From contig OZ059894.1 of the NCBI GenBank assembly GCA_964057225.1, positions 4,030,001 through 4,094,000 of the forward strand: a DNA stretch of 64,000 nucleotides, in the 5' to 3' direction. Positions within the stretch are counted from its first letter, which is position 1. Every line of letters starts with the position of its first letter. The notes under the pieces were generated by a model. The model did no database searches. It was not told where the DNA came from and was given only the letters and a program-made list of their open reading frames with translations. Of the stretch, positions 53,700-64,000 are shown piece after piece. This DNA comes from Auanema rhodensis. Its lineage: Eukaryota > Nematoda > Chromadorea > Rhabditida > Rhabditidae. The translations under genes and the position numbers were made by a program.

Positions 53700-54752
53700 G
53701 TCTTTGCCTTGAAAAATGGAATCTAAAAACATCTACTTTTTGCTAAATTATTTTGCAATTTTTCGAAAAAATTTTTGTCAAAATGTTTTTGGAAGCAATG
53801 TTGAGTGTACATGGAAACTCAACATACACTAATGCATCATTTTTCAAACGATCATAACTTATTTTTGTAACAAGCGTTTCTCAATGTAGTATAGTGCATT
53901 CGATGCGGATTTTTAAGCTGCGTCGATCTGTGTTATCAGATTTGCGCTAGCTCAAAAATGCACCGAGATATCAACTGATATAAGTTCACACTTATATCCT
54001 CGATTTTCAACCTGAAGAATTAATTTTTTCGTTGAATAACATTGTCCATCGTCTTTGCCTTAAAAAATGGAATCTAAAAACATCTACTTTTTGCTAAATT
54101 ATTTTGAAATTTTTCGAAAAAATTTTTGTCAAAATGTTTTTGGAAGCAATGTTGAGTGTACATGGAAACTCAACATACACTAATGCATCATTTTTCAAAC
54201 GATCATAACTAATTTTTGTATTAAGCGTTCTTCAATGTAGTATAGTGCATTCGATCCGGATTTTTAAGCTGCGTCGATCTGTGTTATCAGATTTGCGCTA
54301 GCTTAAAAATGCACCGAGATATCAACTGATATAAGTTCACACTTATATCCTCGATTTTCACCCTGAAGAATTAATTTTTTCGTTGAATAACATTGTCCAT
54401 CGTCTTTGCCTTGAAAAAAGGAATCTGAAAACATCTACTTTTTGCTAAATTATTTTGAAATTTTTCGAAAAAATTTTTGTCAAAATGTTTTTGGAAGCAA
54501 TGTTGAGTGTACATGGAAACTCAACATACACTAATGCATCATTTTTCAAACGATCATAACTAATTTTTGTATTAAGCTTTTCTCAATGTAGTATAGTGCA
54601 TTCGATGCGGATTTTTAAGCTGCGTCGATCTGTGTTATCAGATTTGCGCTAGCTTAAAAATGCACCGAGATATCAACTGATATAAGTTCACACTTATATC
54701 CTCGATTTTCACCCTGAAGAATTAATTTTTTCGTTGAATAACATCGTCCATC
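52647..54752. repeat. Tandem three-monomer duplication (1053 bp)
   Basis: Monomers at 52647, 52998 and 53349 (ttttgcaatt/taacaag with agctcaaaaat and ttcaacctg; ccttaaaaaatgg/ttcttc/tccgg; aatctgaaaa/aagctttt) are repeated in order at 53700, 54051 and 54402. Both first monomers share the otherwise absent agctcaaaaat change, so the duplication is recent. The matching region of copy 1 (45979-47031) has only one such trimer. Confidence 0.8.
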
Positions 54753-56858
54753 GTCTTTGCCTTGAAAAATGGAATCTAAAAACATCTACTTTTTGCTAAA
54801 TTATTTTGAAATTTTTCGAAAAAATTTTTGTCAAAATGTTTTTGGAAGCAATGTTGAGTGTACATGGAAACTCAACATACACTAATGCATCATTTTTCAA
54901 ACGATCATAACTAATTTTTGTATCAAGCGTTTCTTAATGTAGTATAGTGCATTCGATGCGGATTTTTAAGCTGCGTCGATCTGTGTTATCAGATTTGCGC
55001 TAGCTTAAAAATGCACCGAGATATCAACTGATATAAGTTCACACTTATATCCTCGATTTTCTACCTGAAGAATTAATTTTTTCGTTGAATAACATTGTCC
55101 ATCGTCTTTGCCTTAAAAAATGGAATCTAAAAACATCTACTTTTTGCTAAATTATTTTGAAATTTTTCGAAAAAATTTTTGTCAAAATGTTTTTGGAAGC
55201 AATGTTGAGTGTACATGGAAACTCAACATACACTAATGCATCATTTTTCAAACGATCATAACTAATTTTTGTATTAAGCTTTTCTCAATGTAGTATAGTG
55301 CATTCGATCCGGATTTTTAAGCTGCGTCGATCTGTGTTATCAGATTTGCGCTAGCTTAAAAATGCACCGAGATATCAACTGATATAAGTTCACACTTATA
55401 TCCTCGATTTTCACCCTGAAGAATTAATTTTTTCGTTGAATAACATTGTCCATCGTCTTTGCCTTGAAAAAAGGAATCTGAAAACATCTACTTTTTGCTA
55501 AATTATTTTGAAATTTTTCGAAAAAATTTTTGTCAAAATGTTTTTGGAAGCAATGTTGAGTGTACATGGAAACTCAACATACACTAATGCATCATTTTTC
55601 AAACGATCATAACTAATTTTTGTATTAAGCTTTTCTCAATGTAGTATAGTGCATTCGATGCGGATTTTTAAGCTGCGTCGATCTGTGTTATCAGATTTGC
55701 GCTAGCTTAAAAATGCACCGAGATATCAACTGATATAAGTTCACACTTATATCCTCGATTTTCACCCTGAAGAATTAATTTTTTCGTTGAATAACATCGT
55801 CCATCGTCTTTGCCTTGAAAAATGGAATCTAAAAACATCTACTTTTTGCTAAATTATTTTGAAATTTTTCGAAAAAATTTTTGTCAAAATGTTTTTGGAA
55901 GCAATGTTGAGTGTACATGGAAACTCAACATACACTAATGCATCATTTTTCAAACGATCATAACTAATTTTTGTATCAAGCGTTTCTTAATGTAGTATAG
56001 TGCATTCGATGCAGATTTTTAAGCTGCGTCGATCTGTGTTATCAGATTTGCGCTAGCTTAAAAATGCACCGAGATATCAACTGATATAAGTTCACACTTA
56101 TATCCTCGATTTTCACCCTGAAGAATTAATTTTTTCGTTGAATAACATCGTCCATCGTCTTTGCCTTGAAAAATGGAATCTAAAAACATCTACTTTTTGC
56201 TAAATTATTTTGAAATTTTTCGAAAAAATTTTTGTCAAAATGTTTTTGGAAGCAATGTTGAGTGTACATGGAAACTCAACATACACTAATGCATCATTTT
56301 TCAAACGATCATAACTAATTTTTGTATCAAGCGTTTCTTAATGTAGTATAGTGCATTCGATGCGGATTTTTAAGCTGCGTCGATCTGTGTTATCAGATTT
56401 GCGCTAGCTTAAAAATGCACCGAGATATCAACTGATATAAGTTCACACTTATATCCTCGATTTTCACCCTGAAGAATTAATTTTTTCGTTGAATAACATT
56501 GTCCATCGTCTTTGCCTTGAAAAATGAAATCTAAAAACATCTACTTTTTGCTAAATTATTTTGAAATTTTTCGAAAAAATTTTTGTCAAAATGTTTTTGG
56601 AAGCAATGTTGAGTGTACATGGAAACTCAACATACACTAATGCATCATTTTTCAAACGATCATAACTAATTTTTGTATCAAGCGTTTCTTAATGTAGTAT
56701 AGTGCATTCGATGCGGATTTTTAAGCTGCGTCGATCTGTGTTATCAGATTTGCGCTAGCTTAAAAATGCACCGAGATATCAACTGATATAAGTTCACACT
56801 TATATCCTCGATTTTCTACCTGAAGAATTAATTTTTTCGTTGAATAACATTGTCCATC
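54753..56858. repeat. Six monomers with trimer elements
   Basis: It starts with the ttctacctg monomer, then a ccttaaaaaatgg/aagctttt monomer (55104), an aatctgaaaa monomer (55455) and a tgcagat monomer (55806). The last lacks the usual ttctacctg ending and instead ends ttcaccctg with acatcgtcc. Monomers at 56157 (tatcaag/tgcgg) and 56508 (aaatgaaatc, ttctacctg) follow. The tgcagat variant with two different endings suggests exchange within the monomer. Confidence 0.65.
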
Positions 56859-59666
56859 GTCTTTGCCTTAAAAAATGGAATCTAAAAACATCTACTTTTT
56901 GCTAAATTATTTTGAAATTTTTCGAAAAAATTTTTGTCAAAATGTTTTTGGAAGCAATGTTGAGTGTACATGGAAACTCAACATACACTAATGCATCATT
57001 TTTCAAACGATCATAACTAATTTTTGTATTAAGCTTTTCTCAATGTAGTATAGTGCATTCGATCCGGATTTTTAAGCTGCGTCGATCTGTGTTATCAGAT
57101 TTGCGCTAGCTTAAAAATGCACCGAGATATCGACTGATATAAGTTCACACTTATATCCTCGATTTTCACCCTGAAGAATTAATTTTTTCGTTGAATAACA
57201 TTGTCCATCGTCTTTGCCTTGAAAAAAGGAATCTGAAAACATCTACTTTTTGCTAAATTATTTTGAAATTTTTCGAAAAAATTTTTGTCAAAATGTTTTT
57301 GGAAGCAATGTTGAGTGTACATGGAAACTCAACATACACTAATGCATCATTTTTCAAACGATCATAACTAATTTTTGTATTAAGCTTTTCTCAATGTAGT
57401 ATAGTGCATTCGATGCGGATTTTTAAGCTGCGTCGATCTGTGTTATCAGATTTGCGCTAGCTTAAAAATGCACCGAGATATCAACTGATATAAGTTCACA
57501 CTTATATCCTCGATTTTCACCCTGAAGAATTAATTTTTTCGTTGAATAACATCGTCCATCGTCTTTGCCTTGAAAAATGGAATCTAAAAACATCTACTTT
57601 TTGCTAAATTATTTTGAAATTTTTCGAAAAAATTTTTGTCAAAATGTTTTTGGAAGCAATGTTGAGTGTACATGGAAACTCAACATACACTAATGCATCA
57701 TTTTTCAAACGATCATAACTAATTTTTGTATCAAGCGTTTCTTAATGTAGTATAGTGCATTCGATGCAGATTTTTAAGCTGCGTCGATCTGTGTTATCAG
57801 ATTTGCGCTAGCTTAAAAATGCACCGAGATATCAACTGATATAAGTTCACACTTATATCCTCGATTTTCTACCTGAAGAATTAATTTTTTCGTTGAATAA
57901 CATTGTCCATCGTCTTTGCCTTAAAAAATGGAATCTAAAAACATCTACTTTTTGCTAAATTATTTTGAAATTTTTCGAAAAAATTTTTGTCAAAATGTTT
58001 TTGGAAGCAATGTTGAGTGTACATGGAAACTCAACATACACTAATGCATCATTTTTCAAACGATCATAACTAATTTTTGTATTAAGCTTTTCTCAATGTA
58101 GTATAGTGCATTCGATCCGGATTTTTAAGCTGCGTCGATCTGTGTTATCAGATTTGCGCTAGCTTAAAAATGCACCGAGATATCAACTGATATAAGTTCA
58201 CACTTATATCCTCGATTTTCACCCTGAAGAATTAATTTTTTCGTTGAATAACATTGTCCATCGTCTTTGCCTTGAAAAAAGGAATCTGAAAACATCTACT
58301 TTTTGCTAAATTATTTTGAAATTTTTCGAAAAAATTTTTGTCAAAATGTTTTTGGAAGCAATGTTGAGTGTACATGGAAACTCAACATACACTAATGCAT
58401 CATTTTTCAAACGATCATAACTAATTTTTGTATTAAGCTTTTCTCAATGTAGTATAGTGCATTCGATGCGGATTTTTAAGCTGCGTCGATCTGTGTTATC
58501 AGATTTGCGCTAGCTTAAAAATGCACCGAGATATCAACTGATATAAGTTCACACTTATATCCTCGATTTTCACCCTGAAGAATTAATTTTTTCGTTGAAT
58601 AACATCGTCCATCGTCTTTGCCTTGAAAAATGGAATCTAAAAACATCTACTTTTTGCTAAATTATTTTGAAATTTTTCGAAAAAATTTTTGTCAAAATGT
58701 TTTTGGAAGCAATGTTGAGTGTACATGGAAACTCAACATACACTAATGCATCATTTTTCAAACGATCATAACTAATTTTTGTATTAAGCGTTTCTCAATG
58801 TAGTATAGTGCATTCGATGCGGATTTTTAAGCTGCGTCGATCTGTGTTATCAGATTTGCGCTAGCTTAAAAATGCACCGAGATATCAACTGATATAAGTT
58901 CACACTTATATCCTCGATTTTCACCCTGAAGAATTAATTTTTTCGTTGAATAACATCGTCCATCGTCTTTGCCTTGAAAAATGGAATCTAAAAACATCTA
59001 CTTTTTGCTAAATTATTTTGAAATTTTTCGAAAAAATTTTTGTCAAAATGTTTTTGGAAGCAATGTTGAGTGTACATGGAAACTCAACATACACTAATGC
59101 ATCATTTTTCAAACGATCATAACTAATTTTTGTATTAAGCGTTTCTCAATGTAGTATAGTGCATTCGATGCGGATTTTTAAGCTGCGTCGATCTGTGTTA
59201 TCAGATTTGCGCTAGCTTAAAAATGCACCGAGATATCAACTGATATAAGTTCACACTTATATCCTCGATTTTCACCCTGAAGAATTAATTTTTTCGTTGA
59301 ATAACATTGTCCACCGTCTTTGCCTTGAAAAATGAAATCTAAAAACATCTACTTTTTGCTAAATTATTTTGAAATTTTTCGAAAAAATTTTTGTCAAAAT
59401 GTTTTTGGAAGCAATGTTGAGTGTACATGGAAACTCAACATACACTAATGCATCATTTTTCAAACGATCATAACTAATTTTTGTATTAAGCGTTTCTCAA
59501 TGTAGTATAGTGCATTCGATGCGGATTTTTAAGCTGCGTCGATCTGTGTTATCAGATTTGCGCTAGCTTAAAAATGCACCGAGATATCAACTGATATAAG
59601 TTCACACTTATATCCTCGATTTTCACCCTGAAGAAATAATTTTTTCGTTGAATAACATTGTCCATC
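56859..59666. repeat. Trimer-based eight-monomer block, copy 2
   Basis: It matches 48085-50892 monomer for monomer, including tgcagat with ttctacctg at 57561 and the aaatgaaatc head at 59316. Copy-specific changes are atatcgactg at the first monomer, gtccaccgtc at 59307-59316, and a last monomer with tttctc and gaagaaataatt instead of tatcaag and ttctacctg. That last monomer is also the start of the seven-monomer unit. Confidence 0.75.
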
Positions 59667-61772
59667 GTCTTTGCCTTGAAAAAAGGAATCTAAAAACATC
59701 TACTTTTTGCTAAATTATTTTGAAATTTTTCGAAAAAATTTTTGTCAAAATGTTTTTGGAAGCAATGTTGAGTGTACATGGAAACTCAACATACACTAAT
59801 GCATCATTTTTCAAACGATCATAACTAATTTTTGTATCAAGTGTTTCTCAATGTAATATAGTGCATTCGATGCGGATTTTTAAGCTGCGTCGATCTGTGT
59901 TATCAGATTTGCGCTAGCTTAAAAATGCACTGAGATATCAACTGATATAAGTTCACACTTATATCCTCGATTTTCACCCTGAAGAATTAATTTTTTCGTT
60001 GAATAACATTGTCCATCGTCTTTGCCTTGAAAAATGGAATCTAAAAACATCTACTTTTTGCTAAATTATTTTGAAATTTTTCGAAAAAATTTTTGTCAAA
60101 ATGTTTTTGGAAGCAATGTTGAGTGTACATGGAAACTCAACATACACTAATGCATCATTTTTCAAACGATCATAACTAAATTTTGTATTAAGCGTTTCTC
60201 AATGTAGTATAGTGCATTCGATGCGGATTTTTAAGCTGCGTCGATCTGTGTTATCAGATTTGCGCTAGCTTAAAAATGCACCGAGATATCAACTGATATA
60301 AGTTCACACTTATATCCTCGATTTTCACCCTGAAGAATTAATTTTTTCGTTGAATAACATTGTCCATCGTCTTTGCCTTGAAAAATGAAATCTAAAAACA
60401 TCTACTTTTTGCTAAATTATTTTGAAATTTTTCGAAAAAATTTTTGTCAAAATGTTTTTGGAAGCAATGTTGAGTGTACATGGAAACTCAACATACACTA
60501 ATGCATCATTTTTCAAACGATCATAACTAATTTTTGTATTAAGCGTTTCTCAATGTAGTATAGTGCATTCGATGCGGATTTTTAAGCTGCGTCGATCTGT
60601 GTTATCAGATTTGCGCTAGCTTAAAAATGCACCGAGATATCAACTGATATAAGTTCACACTTACATCCTCGATTTTCACCCTGAAGAATTAATTTTTTCG
60701 TTGAATAACATTGTCCATCGTCTTTGCCTTGAAAAATGGAATCTAAAAACATCTACTTTTTGCTGAATTATCTTGAAATTTTTCGAAAAAATTTTTGTCA
60801 AAATGTTTTTGGAAGCAATGTTGAGTGTACATGGAAACTCAACTTACACTAATGCATCATTTTTCAAACGATCATAACTAATTTTTGTATTAAGCGTTTC
60901 TCAATGTAGTATAGTGCATTCGATGCGGATGTTCAAGCTGCGTCGATCTGTGTTATCAGATTTGCGCTAGCTTAAAAATGCACCGAGATATCAACTTTTA
61001 TAAGTTCACACTTATATCCTCGATTTTCACCCTGAAGAATTTATTTTTTCGTTGAATAACATTGTCCATCGTCTTTGCCTTGAAAAATGGAATCTAAAAA
61101 CATCTACTTTTTGCTGAATTATTTTGAAATTTTTCGAAAAAATTTTTGTCAAAATGTTTTTGGAAGCAATGTTGAGTGTACATGGAAACTCAACATACAC
61201 TAATGCATCATTTTTCAAACGATCATAACTAATTTTTGTATCAAGTGTTTCTCAATGTAGTATAGTGCATTCGATGCGGATTTTTAAGCTGCGTCGATCT
61301 GTGTTATCAGATTTGCGCTAGCTTAAAAATGCACCGAGATATCAACTGATATAAGTTCACACTTATATCCTCGATTTTCACCCTGAAGAATTAATTTTTT
61401 CGTTGAATAACATTGTCCATCGTCTTTGCCTTGAAAAATGGAATCTAAAAACATCTACTTTTTGCTGAATTATCTTGAAATTTTTCGAAAAAATTTTTGT
61501 CAAAATGTTTTTGGAAGCAATGTTGAGTGTACATGGAAACTCAACATACACTAATGCATCATTTTTCAAACGATCATAACTAATTTTTGTATCAAGTGTT
61601 TCTCAATGTAATATAGTGCATTCGATGCGGATTTTTAAGCTGCGTCGATCTGTGTTATCAGATTTGCGCTAGCTTAAAAATGCACCGAGATATCAACTGA
61701 TATAAGTTCACACTTATATCCTCGATTTTCACCCTGAAGAATTAATTTTTTCGTTGAATAACATTGTCCATC
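59316..61772. repeat. Seven-monomer unit, copy 1 (2457 bp)
   Basis: The order is: tttctc ending gaagaaataatt (59316); tatcaagtg/tgtaatat with gcactgag (59667); ctaaattttg with tttctc (60018); aaatgaaat head ending cttacatcc (60369); gctgaattatc with aacttacac, gatgttcaag and caactttta (60720); gctgaatta with tatcaagtg/tgtagtat (61071); gctgaattatc with tatcaagtg/tgtaatat (61422). The monomer at 60720 is among the most divergent in the window. The tatcaagtg/tgtaatat types return here after an absence of about 27 kb. Confidence 0.8.
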
Positions 61773-64000
61773 GTCTTTGCCTTGAAAAATGGAATCTAAA
61801 AACATCTACTTTTTGCTAAATTATTTTGAAATTTTTCGAAAAAATTTTTGTCAAAATGTTTTTGGAAGCAATGTTGAGTGTACATGGAAACTCAACATAC
61901 ACTAATGCATCATTTTTCAAACGATCATAACTAATTTTTGTATTAAGCGTTTCTCAATGTAGTATAGTGCATTCGATGCGGATTTTTAAGCTGCGTCGAT
62001 CTGTGTTATCAGATTTGCGCTAGCTTAAAAATGCACCGAGATATCAACTGATATAAGTTCACACTTATATCCTCGATTTTCACCCTGAAGAAATAATTTT
62101 TTCGTTGAATAACATTGTCCATCGTCTTTGCCTTGAAAAAAGGAATCTAAAAACATCTACTTTTTGCTAAATTATTTTGAAATTTTTCGAAAAAATTTTT
62201 GTCAAAATGTTTTTGGAAGCAATGTTGAGTGTACATGGAAACTCAACATACACTAATGCATCATTTTTCAAACGATCATAACTAATTTTTGTATCAAGTG
62301 TTTCTCAATGTAATATAGTGCATTCGATGCGGATTTTTAAGCTGCGTCGATCTGTGTTATCAGATTTGCGCTAGCTTAAAAATGCACTGAGATATCAACT
62401 GATATAAGTTCACACTTATATCCTCGATTTTCACCCTGAAGAATTAATTTTTTCGTTGAATAACATTGTCCATCGTCTTTGCCTTGAAAAATGGAATCTA
62501 AAAACATCTACTTTTTGCTAAATTATTTTGAAATTTTTCGAAAAAATTTTTGTCAAAATGTTTTTGGAAGCAATGTTGAGTGTACATGGAAACTCAACAT
62601 ACACTAATGCATCATTTTTCAAACGATCATAACTAAATTTTGTATTAAGCGTTTCTCAATGTAGTATAGTGCATTCGATGCGGATTTTTAAGCTGCGTCG
62701 ATCTGTGTTATCAGATTTGCGCTAGCTTAAAAATGCACCGAGATATCAACTGATATAAGTTCACACTTATATCCTCGATGTTCACCCTGAAGAATTAATT
62801 TTTTCGTTGAATAACATTGTCCATCGTCTTTGCCTTGAAAAATGAAATTTAAAAACATCTACTTTTTGCTAAATTATTTTGAAATTTTTCGAAAAAATTT
62901 TTGTCAAAATGTTTTTGGAAGCAATGTTGAGTGTACATGGAAACTCAACATACACTAATGCATCATTTTTCAAACGATCATAACTAATTTTTGTATTAAG
63001 CGTTTCTCAATGTAGTATAGTGCATTCGATGCGGATTTTTAAGCTGCGTCGATCTGTGTTATCAGATTTGCGCTAGCTTAAAAATGCACCGAGATATCAA
63101 CTGATATAAGTTCACACTTACATCCTCGATTTTCACCCTGAAGAATTAATTTTTTCGTTGAATAACATTGTCCATCGTCTTTGCCTTGAAAAATGGAATC
63201 TAAAAACATCTACTTTTTGCTGAATTATCTTGAAATTTTTCGAAAAAATTTTTGTCAAAATGTTTTTGGAAGCAATGTTGAGTGTACATGGAAACTCAAC
63301 TTACACTAATGCATCATTTTTCAAACGATCATAACTAATTTTTGTATTAAGCGTTTCTCAATGTAGTATAGTGCATTCGATGCGGATGTTCAAGCTGCGT
63401 CGATCTGTGTTATCAGATTTGCGCTAGCTTAAAAATGCACCGAGATATCAACTTTTATAAGTTCACACTTATATCCTCGATTTTCACCCTGAAGAATTTA
63501 TTTTTTCGTTGAATAACATTGTCCATCGTCTTTGCCTTGAAAAATGGAATCTAAAAACATCTACTTTTTGCTGAATTATTTTGAAATTTTTCGAAAAAAT
63601 TTTTGTCAAAATGTTTTTGGAAGCAATGTTGAGTGTACATGGAAACTCAACATACACTAATGCATCATTTTTCAAACGATCATAACTAATTTTTGTATCA
63701 AGTGTTTCTCAATGTAGTATAGTGCATTCGATGCGGATTTTTAAGCTGCGTCGATCTGTGTTATCAGATTTGCGCTAGCTTAAAAATGCACCGAGATATC
63801 AACTGATATAAGTTCACACTTATATCCTCGATTTTCACCCTGAAGAATTAATTTTTTCGTTGAATAACATTGTCCATCGTCTTTGCCTTGAAAAATGGAA
63901 TCTAAAAACATCTACTTTTTGCTGAATTATCTTGAAATTTTTCGAAAAAATTTTTGTCAAAATGTTTTTGGAAGCAATGTTGAGTGTACATGGAAACTCA
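61773..64000. repeat. Seven-monomer unit, copy 2, cut by window end
   Basis: It repeats 59316-61772 at a displacement of 2457 bp, including gcactgag (62124), ctaaattttg (62475), cttacatcc at the end of 62826, and the divergent aacttacac/gatgttcaag/caactttta monomer (63177). The first head reads aatggaatc rather than aatgaaatc, the 62475 monomer has cgatgttcac, and the 62826 head reads aaatgaaattta. The seventh monomer stops after 122 bases, so the array continues beyond the window. Confidence 0.8.

Larger units (their letters stand above)
1..64000. repeat. Satellite DNA array, 351-bp monomer, 182 complete copies
   Basis: The whole window is a direct tandem array of one monomer, with no unique sequence between copies. 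Monomer starts (the 'gtctttgcc' word) fall at 1, 352, 703, 1054 and so on, and this 351-bp spacing holds to 63879 apart from four small indels. Copies differ by only a few substitutions each, so the array is young or strongly homogenised. All copies have the same orientation; I saw no inversion. No transposon, gene or non-satellite segment interrupts it, and neither array boundary is present. Arrays of this kind are normally heterochromatic and lie at or near centromeres, subtelomeres or on sex chromosomes. Which of these applies cannot be told here, and the species is not identifiable. Confidence 0.98.

Noticed and set aside
1-64000. CRISPR array
   Set aside because: The spacing is regular, but the whole 351-bp unit is repeated and there are no unique spacers between short repeats.
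1-64000. Ribosomal DNA or tandem gene cluster
   Set aside because: The unit is 351 bp, AT-rich, full of stops in the frames examined and has no rRNA, 5S, histone or snRNA sequence that I recognise. The tRNA-like boxes at 188-207 are adjacent and do not form a tRNA.
1-64000. Known named satellites: human alpha satellite, Drosophila 1.688 (359 bp) or Tribolium TCAST (about 360 bp)
   Set aside because: Lengths are similar in the two insect cases, but the sequence does not resemble what I know of these families. This is memory only; a database search would decide.
1-64000. Transposable element insertions or terminal repeats
   Set aside because: I saw no break in monomer phase beyond indels of 1-5 bp, and no target-site duplications, LTR or transposase-like frames.
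1-64000. Whole pattern as an assembly artefact of one repeated read
   Set aside because: Copies carry many distinct, linked variants in ordered blocks and private changes. A simple duplication error would not produce this, although local copy number may still be wrong.

Overview
This window is one uninterrupted stretch of tandem satellite DNA. A 351-bp, AT-rich monomer (about 31% G+C by hand count) repeats head-to-tail from the first base to the last. Taking 'gtctttgcc' as the arbitrary monomer start, I count 182 complete monomers plus a 122-base partial one (63879-64000). The net length is 351 bp throughout except for four monomers: 346 bp at 2107, 352 bp at 30533 and 34746, and 350 bp at 51244. 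I found no gene, RNA gene, transposon, CRISPR array, origin or unique DNA, and neither edge of the array is in the window.

The organism cannot be named from this. An array of long-unit satellite with nested higher-order repeats points to eukaryotic constitutive heterochromatin, such as centromeric, pericentromeric or sex-chromosome DNA. CpG is not depleted (about 12 per monomer against 8-9 expected), which argues against a heavily methylated vertebrate or plant genome and fits many invertebrates. I do not recognise the monomer as a named satellite family.

Monomers differ at a few diagnostic sites, so the array can be read as a mosaic. Region by region: 1-4909 mixed monomers; 4910-10876 two alternating types; 10877-13333 a transition; 13334-23161 repeated five-monomer units (1755 bp); 23162-24916 a small local cluster; 24917-28777 a divergent family; 28778-36501 a 12-monomer unit (4213 bp) followed by a shortened second copy; 36502-38958 five-monomer units again; 38959-42468 a transition; 42469-59666 interleaved 3-, 5- and 8-monomer blocks, with large copies displaced by 6669 and 8774 bp; 59316-64000 a seven-monomer unit (2457 bp) repeated until the window ends. 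Neighbouring units are nearly identical while distant ones differ, as expected from unequal crossing-over and gene conversion acting locally.

Within the monomer, most variation falls in a head segment (monomer positions about 13-30), a window at about 161-187 and position 206. The rest is almost invariant and holds three inverted repeats, A/T tracts and a half-match to the CENP-B box. A 63-codon minus-strand frame recurs eight times, but it starts with TTG, depends on one base change and is best seen as a by-product of the repeat.
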